DNA of 64,000 nucleotides from Gonocerus acuteangulatus (GCA_946811695.1 OX328125.1:98225210-98289209); one strand, 5' to 3'; counted from the stretch's first letter, positions 21,791 to 34,062 are shown. The notes: generated by a model not told the origin, from the letters alone. Numbers and translations are program-made.

Positions 21791-22332
21791 AAATGCAATT
21801 TAATATAAGAAGATCCCAAAACCTTTCATGTCTTAATACAATTTTTTTCTCGAATACTTCCTTATCTCCAAATATAATCAAAATCGTAAACACATGGGAC
21901 CTCGGTAAAATAGCTGTCAGCTCTCCTAGGATACTTCTTGATTTATGGAGAGCACTAAACCCTACTAGCCTCCTACAGATAAAGATCTGGGACTCCCTTG
22001 TCCACTCAGCAAGGGAATAAGGCAATTCAAAATACTAACATTCTTCTCATGTTTTAAGAAAAAAAAATGCAATTAAAATAGCACCAAATAATTAAAAACT
22101 AAGCCAAACAGAGAAAAAAACAAGTAATTACAAACTGAGGTAAACAGTGACAACAATATTCACACGGCATTCCGCTCGAAAATAATTTTTTCTAATAACG
22201 AAATTTTGTTTCTAATTTTACGTATCGTGTTTTATCGCCAGATACATCTTTGTCCTGTAATCAATTAAAAAAAAACAACAAAAAACAAAACAAAACAAGC
22301 AATAAAAAAACTAAGGGTAACAGAAAAAAAAG
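21791..22332 (+). mobile_element. Diverged helentron family 1 fragments
   Basis: Weak matches to the TTCATGTC..AATACAATTTTTTT.. and ACGTATCCTGTTTTAT modules of family 1, without termini. Confidence 0.45.
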
Positions 22333-23442
22333 TCCGACTCGCAGGAACCGCATCATCTTAGCGCGGTTCCGTTCTTAATCCTAATGTCATTTGGAAAGGT
22401 TGAAATAGAAACAGTTATAATTTTGGAGAGACCTTTCATGAAATAATTTATACCTCAAATAGGTCCGCCCAGACCCTCACCTCTATCTGACAGAAAAAGT
22501 GTCAGGCAGCACCCTTCATCCACTCCTAGAGATACTAATCTTACTGTTCAATGATTTGCAAAATATCAAAATGTTTACATTTTCTTGTACTCTTCTACTA
22601 AAGTACTAATTCTACAAATAATTCAACTTAAAGAAAAAAAAAACAATTAAAAAGTGAGCTAAACTAAAAAAACCCGTTTAAAAGAACAAAAGAAACACAT
22701 TTGAAGTTTTAAGCACTTATTTCTCCGAATGACATCGCCTAATCGAAAATTGGTTTAGTCTTTTTTGTAGAGCATTTAGTAAGCTTTAGAATGGTTACCT
22801 TCCGCTTACCAAGATTCCCAACCGTTTTCGAGATATTAAGGAAAATATACGAAGTTCCCAAAACTTTTCATGTCTACAAATAAAATATTTTATTCTAATC
22901 CTTCCTTAACTCCGAACATAACCAAAATTAAAACATCTTTGTTTACATGAATTTTAAACATGCAGAAAATATTTTAAATGAATCCCAGGATTCTAAGTAC
23001 CAAAACCAAAAACTTGATTCAACTAATATTTTTCCACTTTTCTCGAAAACGGTTAAAGCTATCGCCTTAAAAATGGTTTAATTTGTTTTTATAGGCGAAT
23101 AAACCTATAAAACGAGTTCTTGAAAGCATATGAAGTAAGCATAACGATTTTTTTTCGCGCGAATTTCGCTCCTTAACTTAACCTTTCAAATTAGACGAAC
23201 GATTTTTGTACCAAATTTCATCAAAATAGGACCATTATTGAGGCCAGGAAAGAGCGAGCAGACGTACATATAAATACCTATACAAATTTGAACCACCGTT
23301 ATTTTCGTTCTATTGGAGTTCTGAAACGTAAAACTTTCTAGTCGGCACTTCCGGGTTGTTTCATGAGGTCAACCTTAGGTTGTTTCAGGTCAACCTTATA
23401 AGCGGGGTTCCTCCCTATGGAGGGAGGGAGGAACCGCGCTAA
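22333..23442 (+). mobile_element. Helentron family 1, complete
   Basis: 5' TCCGACTCGCAGGAACCG, one internal module, short TA-poor tract, and the 3' hairpin GGTTCCTCCC..GGGAGGAACC ending CGCTAA at 23442. The 3' end carries a small duplication (TTGTTTCA..GGTCAACCTTA twice). Confidence 0.85.
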
Positions 23443-24489
23443 CAGAATCGTTTAAATAAGAGAAACCAACTACTTCAAAGTTTTAAGGGCTTCTTTTTCA
23501 AAATGTGACTGTCCCATCGAAAATTCCCTCAGAACATTTTTTGTAGAGAATTTAGTAAAATTTCGAATGGTTGCCTTCCGCTTACCACGATTCCCAACCG
23601 TTTTCGAGAAATTAAGGAAAATATAGGAAGTTCCCAAAACTTTTCATGTCTGTTAATAAAATATATTATTCTAACTCTTCCCTAATTCCAAACGTAACCA
23701 AAATTTCAACACATTAGTTTTAATGAAATTTGAACATGCAGAAAATGTTTCAACTGAATCCCATGATTCTAAGTACCCAAACCAAAAACTTTATTCTACG
23801 ACTATTTTTCCAATTTTCTCAGAATCGGTTAAAGGTATCGCCTCAAAAATTGTTTCACTTGTTTTTCTAGGCAAAGAGGCATAAAAAACGATTACTTACA
23901 AAGCATATGATGTAAGCATAAGGATTTTGTTCGCGCGAATTTCGCTCCAAGAACCATGTTCTGGTGGGCGGATTCTACTGGCTAACGAACCTGCACTTTC
24001 AAATTAGACGAAAGATTTTTGTACCAGCTTTCATGTATGTATATAGAAAATAATTTCGGGGGGGGGGCTGAGACCATTTCCGGTGTATGGAATACTAACA
24101 ATTTAGACCTTGGAAGAGTTTTAGCCAACTTAAACGCGATTACACCCAAAATAGAATATGTTTTATGAACTAAATGATCTTATTTAATTTATTTTTAAGG
24201 GTTTTATGCAATTTTTACCGATCAAATCAAAATTTCGGGGGGGGGGGCTGCAGCCCCCATTATATACGCCCATGCCAACTTTCATCAAAATCGGACCATT
24301 ATTCACTGAGATAGAGCGCGAACAGACATATAAAAATATATATGTGACTGTGTGTGTGTGTATATATACAAATTTGAAGCACCGTTATTTTCGTTCTCTA
24401 GGGGTATCTAGTCGGCACTTCTGGATTTCGTCCTGAGGTCAACCTTATAAACGGAGTTCCTCCCTATGAAGAGAGGGAGAAACCGCGCA
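23443..24489 (+). mobile_element. Helentron family 1 body without 5' end, in tandem
   Basis: Starts in internal sequence right after the previous 3' end and finishes with a decayed hairpin and CCGCGCAA near 24489. It repeats the arrangement seen at 14678-18247. Confidence 0.7.
24032..24274. mobile_element. hAT-like MITE (CATGGGCG family) in a helentron
   Basis: Right end TATATACGCCCATG, left end mutated to CATGTATGTATATAG. 8-bp duplicates are CCAGCTTT (24024-24031) and CCAACTTT (24275-24282), interrupting the helentron's GTACCA..TTTCATCAAAATCGG block. Confidence 0.8.
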
Positions 24490-24494
24490 AAAAG

Positions 24495-24825
24495 TCCGAC
24501 TCGCAGGAACGGCGTCATCTTATCGCGGTTTCGTTCATATCTCTAGTGGTATTAGTAAAGGAATAGTAGCAGTTATTGGTGGGGTTTGATCTTTCGTGAA
24601 AAATATAAAATAAAATCTCGAAGAGAAAAAAGATTAAGGGCGCCACAATAAGTAACTGACAGTATCAAGGCAACTTCCCCGACCGTCTCAACATTCGCTC
24701 TTGGAAACACTATAAAAATGTTTCACATTTTCTTTCCTTATTTTAGTAAAATACTCGTTTTACTGTTAACTTCAATTAAAATAAGCAACAACCAATTAAA
24801 ACGTTAGGTAAACAGATACATAAAG
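24495..24825 (+). mobile_element. Helentron family 1, 5' fragment
   Basis: 5' end TCCGACTCGCAGGAACGG directly abuts the 3' end of the previous copy. It is cut short by another 5' end at 24826. Confidence 0.75.
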
Positions 24826-26095
24826 TCCGACTCGCAAGAACTGCGTCATCTTAGTTCGGTTCCTTTCATATAACTAGTGTCATTAGCAAAGGAGTAGAAG
24901 CAGTTATTGGTAGGTTTTGATCTTTCTTGAAAAATATAAAATTACATCTCAAACAGAAAGAAGATTTATGGCGCCAAAACTGGAAAGTGATAGTATTCTA
25001 AGCGGAAATGGCTCCCCCCACCTTCTCAACGTTTGCCAAGGGAAACACTATTACCAATACGTTTCTCATTTTCATACCTTATTTTATTAAAATACAAATT
25101 TTACTATTAAATGCGATTAAAAAAATAATAACCAATTAAAACGTTAGGTTGAAAAAAAAAAACTAACAATTTTGAAGTACTTATTTCTCGGATTGACATC
25201 GCTCCATCAAAAATTACGTCTGAATCTTTTTTGTAGGAAATTTATTAAGCTCTCGAATGGCCACCTTCCACTTACCAAGAACCAAAATTTAAATATCTTA
25301 GACTAGATGGATGTTATACGCCTGAACAACTATCAACTGAATCAATCATTTCCGAATACCCAACCTGAACATTACTTTGGAAAATTATTTGTATTAATTT
25401 TTCTCGTAAACGGTTACAGATATCGCTTTAAAAAATGGTTTCATTCGTTTTCCTATGTTAAGAAATGAGTACCTGCAAGCATATGAACTCGAAAACGTAA
25501 GCGTTCCAATTTTTTTTGCACGAATTCCGCTCCAAAAACCATCTTACGGCGGACAGATTCAACTGGTTAACGAACTTGACCTTTCAAATTAGATGAAAGA
25601 TTTTAGTACCAAATTTCATCAAGATCGGACCATTTTTGAGCCGGTGGGAGAGCTAACATATATATATATATACACTGGAATACCAGTATTACGTCTGACT
25701 CAAGCCAGTATACATGACGAGAGGACTTCCTGATAAGGAAAGCCCCTGAAGAGGTGCGAACATAGGTACAAAATATGTCGGGCAAAATAGAGAAAAATAA
25801 AGTAGTTGAACAAAAACGAATGGTGTTCTGCTTTATCGACCCCCAGCCATAAAAAGAACAAGTGAAATAAATATATATATACTTATACAAATTTGAAGCA
25901 CCGCTATATTCGTGATATTCTTCGCGCGAATTTCGACCCAAAACCAAGTTCTAGTGGACGAATTCTGTTGGTTAACGAACTTGATCTTTCAAATGACACA
26001 AAGTATTTTTGTACCAAATTTCGTTAAATTCGGTCCGTTTTTGAGCCATTCGGTCTGGAGAGCAAACTGACAAATATATATAAAAATTTAAACCA
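24826..26095 (+). mobile_element. Helentron family 1, 3'-decayed
   Basis: 5' end TCCGACTCGCAAGAACTG, module at 25180-25290 and GGTTAACGAACTTGACC twice (25570, 25970). It contains a foreign piece at 25676-25880 and has no clear 3' hairpin. Confidence 0.65.
25676..25880 (+). mobile_element. Penelope-like pLTR relative, family 2
   Basis: Second copy of the 55-400 repeat, here without the extra bases: GACTTCCTGATAAGG joined to AAAGCCCCTGAAGAGGTGCG, then ATATGTCGGGC. The hammerhead-like core is CTGAAGA. It sits in the (TA)n position of a helentron. Confidence 0.35.
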
Positions 26096-26112
26096 ATTTA
26101 CCAAACGGCGCG

Positions 26113-26340
26113 CTAGGGAGAAGGGTGGTGATATGCTCCAGCCACCTGATTTTCCCCTTTGCAGGTACCTAATAATAAATTAATTAAAGGCTAGGTGGGC
26201 CTCTAGGGACCCTGGAGGGTGTTATTCAGGGGCCTGGGACCCTGAATCACACCCACAAATTAAGACACTAGAAGATAGAATCTTTAGTGTGCTTGAGTTT
26301 TGTTTCCAGCATATTGGTCAATTGGTCCACCACTCAGGTA
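26113..26340 (-). mobile_element. SINE B, decayed
   Basis: Body matches 5221-5500 and 27781-28098 (GGTACCTAATAATAAATTAA.., AGAAGATAGAATCTTTAGTG). The tRNA head is degraded. Confidence 0.6.
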
Positions 26341-26351
26341 ATATACATATA

Positions 26352-26508
26352 GGGGTCTACCGTGATCTAGTGGCTAGCGCCTTAGATTCTTAAGCGGGAG
26401 ACGATGGGTTCATTCCCACCGGCGGCAGGAATTTTCTCACCCCATGGTTTGTTGGGAACAACAAACCCTGGATGTCGGGGCTAATGGCCCAGATTTGTCG
26501 AAGCACAG

Positions 26509-26569
<61 letters not shown>
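26352..26569 (+). mobile_element. SINE A with (TA)n tail
   Basis: tRNA-like head GGGGTCTACCGTGATCTAGT (box A) and GATGGGTTCATTCCC (box B), body GGATGTCGGGGCTAATGG. The 3' end runs into (TA)n rather than poly-A. Confidence 0.7.
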
Positions 26570-26573
<4 letters not shown>

Positions 26574-27380
26574 ATGAAACCTCATAATATATATTTTATT
26601 TCAGGCGCAATGTTAAATTAGATGTTGGGAAGAAATAATTCAAAATTAATATTTTGAGGAAATCAACATAAAATTAAACATTTATTAAAACAAATAATTA
26701 AACTAATACTTATATTAAACTGTTTCGTAGAAAGATAGTTTTTTGTAAAGAGGAAACAGTTTGGCCTATATGATTTTAGAAGGCTGTGGGGGAATATAAG
26801 TCTTTGCCTAATTGTGAATAAGGAATCCTCTCATTTCTTCAATGGTTGACAATGGGCGCATATAGAAAATAATTTCGGGGGGAGGGGCTGAGAACATTTG
26901 GGGGGTATGGAATACTAACAATCTAGAACTTATAATGTTTAGCCTATTAAAAAGCTATTTCACCCAATAAAAACTATTTTTTTCTGAACTAAGTGATCTT
27001 ATCTAATTTATTTTTAAGGTTTTTATGATACATTTTTACCAATTTTTTTTGGGAGGGGGGGGGCTGCAGCCCCCCCCCCCTTATATACGCCCTGCTCTTT
27101 GTGGAAGCATACATCTTATTTCTTGTTTAATATTTGCTTTCTACATTGAAGAATTTAGTAATCGGAACATTATGCAAGATGTTAATTGATGTGTGAAATT
27201 ATTTTTATGGTTGATCTTCCTAAATAAGGTTAATTGTTTGTTTTGTATAAATATATTTTTCTTCGTAACAGGTTAAATTTATAATTCACCTTGCAATACA
27301 TTTTAATATCACCACTTAATTAATCTGAACCCAATAAGATTCTGAGATCCAAATATTATAAATATTTTTACTTTATAACA
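26570..27380 (+). mobile_element. Possible solo LTR
   Basis: Starts TGTTATGAAACC and ends CTTTATAACA, followed by TTTAGGGGCAACCAACGTG, which looks like the primer-binding side of an insect LTR element. A MITE lies inside. No partner LTR or clear duplication was found. Confidence 0.35.
26851..27092. mobile_element. hAT-like MITE (CATGGGCG family), diverged
   Basis: ATGGGCGCATATAGAAAATA at the left and TTATATACGCCC at the right, with G- and C-runs inside. The target duplication is not clear. Confidence 0.65.
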
Positions 27381-27780
27381 TTTAGGGGCAACCAACGTGT
27401 GCAGCATAAATTGAATAACATTTTCTATAAATATACGTATTTAAAATAAAAATAATTTTTATTTTATTACAATATATTTGTGTAAACAAAAATTATATTC
27501 AGGGTTCTCCGTTCACTACTGTTCAAGTCAAACTGAACGTGTGAACGGTTTTTTCCCACACAGTTTATTTGCTCAATTGGCTTGGGCAAACCAGTTTGCA
27601 CAAATTACTTGAGTGTGTGAGCCGTCTTTAGACGATCCTAGTTTGTCATGTAATAATTGTATGGTACTTGTCATGAAGTTGCTAGGTTAGGCTTTTTGTC
27701 TAGTCCATTACTTTGTCTAATACACATAACATCCTCAGAATAGTCGAGTTAAAGATAAAAATAAATTAAAAAAATAAAAT
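27381..27780. other. Unassigned stretch
   Basis: AT-rich, with a compositionally different block at 27500-27700 (GTTCACTACTGTTCAAGTC.. and GTGTGAGCCG) that may be a decayed DNA element. No frame of interest. Confidence 0.3.
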
Positions 27781-28098
27781 CAGTCCTGTAACAGGCCACG
27801 AGGGCCCTGAGGGGCAGATACTATAGAGGTATCTGATTCATGACCGTACGGCACACTAGGGAGATAGTGTGGTCAGTACTATGCTCCGGCCACTCTGACT
27901 GCTAGAGTCATTAGCACCCTAGGTACCCATTGATAAATTTACTAAAGGCTGGTTTGGCCTAGTGACGGTCAGGGAGGCAGCATTCAACCCATGAATGTAG
28001 ACATTAGAACAAAAAATCTTTAGTGTTTTCTCGGGATTTGAACTCAGGTCCTCCAACTTATTAGTCTGGTGCTCTACCACTGAGCTAACCTCGCCCCC
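27781..28098 (-). mobile_element. SINE B, near full length
   Basis: Minus-strand head GAGGTTAGCTCAGTGGTAG and GAGTTCAAATCCCG (boxes A and B). The body ends CCTGTTACAGGACTG. Confidence 0.8.
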
Positions 28099-28960
28099 AA
28101 AAATAAATAAACAGTACGATTATAACTATGCTCTCAAGTGTGCTCAAGGACATTATTCTGTTGTTATTGTTTACAAAAGTAAAATCTGACATAAAAAACC
28201 TTGATTAGACATGAGGAAGGAAGAAGGACTACCTGAAGCTGAACCAGCAGCCAAGAAATAAATGAAACGAGGAGCCCAGATTGAGCAGCGCTTGATGGAT
28301 TATTGAGAAATACCTGTAATTACAAGAAATCCATCCACCATAATTAATATTTCTCCTGCTCTTTAAGATCATTCATTACCTGTTTAGAAGTACGTTCCGT
28401 TGTCATTTGCTTCAGTTATTCACAAGAGAGAAGTAACCAGTAATTCAGAATACAAAATGATTAATCAATTCTTCGATTATCCAGGCACAAAATTGATTTA
28501 TACAAACAACTGGTTTTCATCGTATATTGAATAATTGCCCTTTTGTTCAAAAGCAACATGTTATTATATTTAAAACGAGTTCTCTCTTGAGGTTTCCATT
28601 GTTTTATGTAATACTAGTAAGGTTTTGATTGGTTTGTAAGCCCATTTATTATTAGACTTACTTTATTTAAATGTTGTGAACCTTTTATTTAAATGTTATC
28701 ATTAGTATTATTTACCCAGGCTATCTGTATTCCTTAATATGGGAGGAATAAGAGGTATATCTTTGTAAAGCCAAAAGAGCTGATATCCATTTTTAAACTG
28801 TACCCCTCAAGTTCTTCCTTAATCGCGACCTGCTTAAATGAAATAAAATATTGTTGACCCCTTTTTACATATTACGGACCCTCAATTCATTTTTTCATTC
28901 ATACGGACCCCTTGAAGTTCGTCATACACAACTTTGGCTCTCACTTTATTTTTATGTACG
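28099..28960. other. Unassigned stretch
   Basis: AT-rich sequence with no repeat family or reading frame that I recognise. Confidence 0.4.
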
Positions 28961-29210
28961 ATTTTTGTAGTTTTCCTTTATCTTCATTGGAAATTGAATA
29001 CAATAAAAAAACTGCCCTTTTTAACTTTTTTATTTTTCTAAAAGCTTCTTCAATTTTTTCTTTGTCTTCATGGGAAATTGAAAGCAATAAAGAACAGCCC
29101 TCTATAACTTCTTCACTTTTTTGTATGCTTCTTCTAGTTTTTCTTCGTCTTCATTGGAAATTGAATAAAATAAAAAAAAAAACTGCCCTCTTAAACTTTT
29201 TTATTTTTAA
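28961..29210 (+). repeat. 75-80 bp tandem repeats
   Basis: About three units built on GCTTCTTCTAGTTTTTCTTC.. and TCATTGGAAATTGAA..AAT..AAAACTGCCC. The array resumes at 30505-30830 beyond the Penelope-like blocks. Confidence 0.7.
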
Positions 29211-30300
29211 TGAGCTAGAGATAGTTTGCTGTTGCGGAGATACGAAATCAGGGGATGGTAGGGATTCAGCTCGGAGAAAAAAAGTCAGATCTTCAGGCAG
29301 AAATCTATATTGGATACGTTGGCTGCACTTTGGCAGCCTCCTTCAGGACTAAAAAATGCCTAGGGGAGGGAGGAAGACCAAGAAGACATTTAGGTGACCA
29401 TGGTTAAATGTTCAAGGTGGGTTAGGAGACAGGGTTTGTAAAAAAAATGGCGATAGTGTTGACTACTTGGGAGTGGGTTAAGTCTTTCTCCTTTAAAGAT
29501 AGAGTTTGTAAAATATATTCTTTCTCTACAACTTTAGGAACAATATTGTTGGACTTAAGAGGCAATGAGAACTTTTCTCCTAGCCTAAGAATATTACTAA
29601 CTTGCACGGGAAGGTTGACCAAGGATATATTCTTTTCCCCTTTAACATCACCTATTGGAATGCTGAATGTTACTCTGGTATGCTTTGTTAAATAAATTCT
29701 TTTTTTAGTTTGGATTTTAAACTATTTGTGATGTTGGAGATAAAATATACTATGTCATCAAAAAGGGCTTGGTCAGCTTCCCCCCTTAAGCTATTACATT
29801 GGGATTCTAACATGAGATTCTAATTTTCTTATTTCATAATTTAAATTTTCCATTTATAGGTTTAATATTTTTTTCTGAAATGTCAATTTTGCGGCTACAA
29901 ATTGTTTGTGAGCTGGAGAGAAGTTATTACAAGGGTTGATCTGGTTGATTGCCATATAAATGAGTGTCGGTAGAAAGTAGTGTGAGAAAAATCAAACCTT
30001 ACTTCTTCTTAACCAAATTCTTCAATAGTTTGGAGGTGCGGTAGATGAGTGTTTTCGCTTCTTTTGGTGCACGTTGGTACAGTCCCGGAGAATTCATAAT
30101 GAGATGAAGATAGCTAGACGTTGCGGTGAAACAAAGTCAAAGGATGGTTGGGATTCGACTAGGAGAAAAAAAGTCAGACCTTCAGGCACAATTCTATATT
30201 GGACGTTTGGGATGCCTTTGGCAGCCTTCTTCAGCGCTAAAGAATGCCTAGAGGGGGGAGGAAGACAAAGAAGACATTTAGGTGACCCTGGTTAAATGTT
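29211..30300 (-). mobile_element. Penelope-like element, family 3, partial
   Basis: Two near-identical minus-strand blocks (29211-29417 and 30103-30300) flank a frame on the minus strand (29622-29422) reading VNLPVQVSNILRLGEKFSLP. That resembles the conserved region upstream of Penelope reverse transcriptases. The blocks contain a CTGAAGAAGGC..CAAACGTCC motif, like the pLTR core of family 1. No RT core motifs remain. Confidence 0.4.
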
Positions 30301-30335
30301 AGTATAGACTTGTGCCAGACGTTTGTTTAATACAC

Positions 30336-30507
30336 TAACATTTAACCAGGAACATCTAAAAGTCTTCTTTGTCTTCCTCCCCCCTCTAGGCATTCTTTAG
30401 CGCTGAAGAAGGCTGCCAAAGGCATCCCAAACGTCCAATATAGATTTGTGCCTGAAAATCTGACATTTTTTTCTCCTAGCAGAATCCTGATCATCCCTTG
30501 ACTTTGT
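30336..30507 (+). mobile_element. Penelope-like pLTR, family 3, inverted copy
   Basis: Inverse of 30116-30300 across a 35-bp spacer, containing GCTGAAGAAGGCTGCC and GGCATCCCAAACGTCC. It makes an inverted-repeat junction. Confidence 0.45.
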
Positions 30508-30830
30508 TATTTATTTTTTATATGCTTCTTCCAATTTTTCTTTGTCTTCATGATAAATTGAAAACATTAAAGAACAGCCCTCTATAACTTCTTCGCATTT
30601 ATGTATGCTTCTTCTAGTTTTTCTTTATCTTCATTGGAACATTAAAGCAATAAAGAATAGCCCTTTTTAACTTTTTTATGTTGAAGTATGCATCTTTCAG
30701 TTTTTCTTGGCTACCACTTCAGCTTGCAAACAATAAAGAAAACCTTTCTTGAACATTTCCATTTGAGTGTCTCCCAGTTTTCTTGGCCCACACTTGAACC
30801 TGTAAATCATAATAAACAGAAAATCAGACT
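30505..30830 (+). repeat. 75-80 bp tandem repeats, second array
   Basis: Continuation of the 28961-29210 array: GCTTCTTCCAATTTTTCTTTG, ..AAAGAACAGCCCTCTATAAC, repeated about four times with growing divergence. Confidence 0.65.
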
Positions 30831-30949
30831 ATTTCCAGATAAAAAAATTCAAATCATTTTAAAAATTCTTTACTCAGTCCATCTTGACATCATTACTGCA
30901 ACGGGTCATTTTCATATTTATGATCTATTAGTTATTTATCTATGCTCTA

Positions 30950-32141
30950 CCATAGCTAAACTATTTACAGGAATATTAAAACATAGGCTGAATAAAAAAG
31001 TAAATGAACATATGGGTAAAGAGCAAGCAAGTTTCCGTAGCGGTTTCTCCGTCATGGACCACATCAACACGATTAACCAGCTGATAGAAAAGGCAGGAGA
31101 GTACAACATCAAGATCTATCTCTGCTTTATAGATTTCAAGAAGGCATTCGATTCTGTATCCCACAACAGCATTGTTCAGAGCTTGATCAGAATGGGAGTC
31201 AAACAGAAATATATAAGAATTATATAAGGACCTATCAGCATATATATCCATGGAAAAGGATGGGCCTACCTTCCCTATAAGAAGAGACGTGAGACAAGGA
31301 GACCCACTTTCCCCTCTTCTCTTCATCTCATTGCTGGTGACACTCTTCAACCGAATGGATTGGCCAAGTCAGGGTATAAGAATTGGAGGAAGGTTGTTGA
31401 AGAGCCTAAGATTTGCAGATGATATTGTACTTTGTGCAGAAAAGGCCGAAGACCTAAGCAAAATGTTGGTACAACTGCTCAACGTATGTGCGGGAGTAGG
31501 ACCGCATATGAATTACCAAAAGACCAAGATGATGAAGAATTCAGAAAAAATCCCCATTGAAGTACAGGGAAATTCAGTGCAATACGTAGAGGATTTTATT
31601 TATTTGGGGCAGACTATTTCCTTCTCCAACCGAACAAAGATGGAATTGGACCGGAGAACATCTTTGGGATGGAAGACATTTTGGGCAATGAAGGATTCAT
31701 GAAAGGCAACTTCGGTATAAAAGCAAAAAAGAAAATTTTTGATACTTGTATCCTCCCAGTGGTTACTTATGGTGCCCAGTCGTGGTTGTTGAAGAAGGCG
31801 GACGAAAATAAATTATTGGTTTGGCAGCACTCTTTAGAAAGAGTAATCACAAAGACAAAAAGGAGCGACCGTCTAAGAAGTACAGAGCTAAGAGCAGACT
31901 GGGTCGATGGACAGTACTCCATTGCAGAAGACTAAAGTGGAAGTGGGTTGGACACGTGCTAAGGCAGAGGGATGGAAGATGGACCTCCGAGAGAACGGAG
32001 TGGACACCATATGGGAGGAAGACTAACCAAGGAAGGCAGAAGAGATGGAGAGATATGTTCAGGAAATGGGTTGGCCCTCATTGGTGGAGACAAGCTAGTA
32101 GTTACAACTACCCTAGATGGAGTGGTAGCTGGAAAAACTGA
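30950..32141 (+). pseudogene. RTE-like reverse transcriptase, frameshifted
   Basis: Reads in three frames. First KEQASFRSG and FIDFKKAFDSV (31130-31155), then VRQGDPLSPLLF and LRFADDIVL (FADD 31412-31423), then the thumb region YLGQTISF, CILPVVTYGAQSW and the C-terminal LKWKWVGHV, QGRQKRWRDMF, GPHWWRQA. Frameshifts lie near 31230, 31690 and 31860. These are non-LTR reverse-transcriptase motifs of the RTE-like type commonly seen in arthropods. It is 5'-truncated, no endonuclease is seen, and coding stops abruptly near 32095. Confidence 0.8.
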
Positions 32142-32468
32142 AGCTACAACTAGGGGTAGATACAACTACCCTGTAGTAGTGGCTGTCTTCCATGTTGGAA
32201 CGTGTCAACCCTTTCCTATCCCTACAGGTTTTATTTCCTGTTTTCGTTAGTACTCTTCCTTGACAGTCTCTGCTAGGCACATATTCATTCTTGTCGTTGA
32301 GCAGTAGTTAAGTAGTGCAAAATGTCATCGTCATCTGAAGATGAAAGAAATCTCTAGAGAGAGATTTGTTATATAAAAAATTATAATGATTTAATAAACA
32401 AAGTGAGTTATGTACAACTTGATTTATATACAAATTATATTAAATCAAATATACTAATTAATTAGGCG

Positions 32469-32732
32469 TTAGGCATTCTGATAATTTGAAGATAAAAAGG
32501 CTAACATTTTATTTCGCTTTTCTTCTCCACGAACGTTTGTTGCAACACTGTCTGGAACGTGGTCAAATACCTCAAAATTTAAAGGGTCTTTAAGATTTTT
32601 AGCAATATTATGCAGTACAGCATAGCTCATTACTAGTTTTGGTATTCTTTCAAGTGCTAAATTTATACAATTGCCAAGAATTGGGAACCTTTGTTTCAGT
32701 TGCCAAAAAACACGTTCTATATCCGCAACCCC
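32469..32732 (-). pseudogene. Harbinger (HARBI1-like) transposase C-terminal fragment
   Basis: Minus-strand open frame VADIERVFWQLKQRFPIL.. then SYAVLHNIAKN..DPLNF, ending SSNYQNA and TAA. IER.FW.LK.RFP and AVLHNIA are PIF/Harbinger DDE-domain C-terminal signatures: the Glu of IER fits the catalytic E, and LHN follows. About 88 codons; the catalytic Asp residues are missing. Confidence 0.75.
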
Positions 32733-33150
32733 AGAAATTTAATTTGATTTAATCAATAATAATGCGTCAATAATAAATTAAATAATATCACTTATTCCAG
32801 GAAAAATAAATTTATTTGGGTGTAAAATAGACCTAAACCTCCCTGTTAGTCAAAAATTATTTCCTATATACGTCCCTGAATCAAAGTAATAATAAATATA
32901 GTAGTAATTCTGATCTTGAAGAATAGCTGATAAAAATGAAGCCTGCTCCTTCTCGGACTTCAAGAAAACGAAGATGTAACTACACCTAGGTAGTTGTAGC
33001 TTCTCTTTAATCACACCAAAAATGAAGTTGTAACTACCTCTCCGGGAAAACCGAGATATATCTACAGGGGGTAGTTGTAGGTCCGGTTTAATCGCACTAA
33101 AGGTAGTTATAGTTACAACTTCAAAATACTGAAGTGGTAGCATCAACTCC
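32733..33150. other. Flank with TACAACTACC-type units
   Basis: Contains several GGTAGTTGTAGC / GTAACTACC-like units (32975-33125) in the opposite orientation to those at 32096-32185. The Harbinger fragment lies between. It may be an element's arms. Confidence 0.35.
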
Positions 33151-33329
33151 GTTTTAATCACACCACCCATTATTATTGTTTTTATTATAATTATTATTAT
33201 CAACAAAAGCATTATCATTGTTATTATTATTGTTATCATTATAAGAAGTTTTATTGTTGTTATTATTATTAAGTTTTATCATTGTTTTCAAAAGAAGTAT
33301 TATAATTATTATTAGCCAAGAAGTATTAT

Positions 33330-33394
<65 letters not shown>

Positions 33395-33730
33395 GGCGCA
33401 TCGACATAAATCTTGGCCATTAGCGCTGACGTCCAGGGTGCAGCCAGGAATTTTCTCAGCGAGCCCTGATGAGAAAATTTCTGGTGCCGGTGGGGATCGA
33501 ACCCACCATCTCCTGCTTATGAATCTAGCGCGCTAGCCACTAGACCGCGGGAGACCCCCATTATTATTGTTGTTGTTATTATTATTATTATTATTAAAGA
33601 ACTATTATAATTATTATTATCATCAAAGAAGTATTATCATTATTATTATTATCAAAGAAGTATTATCATTATTATTATTATTATCAAAGAAGTATTATCA
33701 TTATTATTATTACTATTATCATCGCACAAT
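33151..33730 (+). repeat. (ATT)n microsatellite split by a SINE
   Basis: ATT/TTA-rich repeats with an AAGAAGTATTATCATT sub-unit at 33151-33330 and 33556-33730; the SINE A at 33331-33558 lies inside. Confidence 0.8.
33331..33558 (-). mobile_element. SINE A
   Basis: Reverse orientation: poly-T (62 bases) first, then the tail GCGCATCGACAT, GGGATCGAACCCACC (box B inverse) and CTAGCCACTAGACCGCGGG (box A inverse). Confidence 0.85.
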
Positions 33731-34022
33731 AAAGGCTATTCATTCAGTCAATTATTTATATATGGCCAATCAGCATTTCCTTTGGCCAACAACAAGCAAA
33801 AGTGGCAACAATAAACTCATTAGGGTCCCATTGCTTGAGTACCCTGCTCCAAAATATGGGTTACAGCCTATAGATCACACAACTTTTTGTACTGACCGTA
33901 TTTCTGTTATTTCATTGAGAGGAGATCGTTGACCGTTGGCGTTGCGAAGGTAGAAATTGTCAGGGTTTGGTCATTTTGTCTTAATAAAACTACATTATAT
34001 ATAGGAAATTGAGTTTTATTGT

Positions 34023-34062
34023 ATGCCGACGTTTCGGCTTGAAATTCAAGCCTTCATCAGGG
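34023..34062 (-). ncRNA. Hammerhead ribozyme-like core
   Basis: Minus-strand CTGATGA, stem GGCTTGA/TCAAGCC with one changed loop base, then GAAACGTCGGC. Same position in the pLTR as at 18719-18757. Confidence 0.5.
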
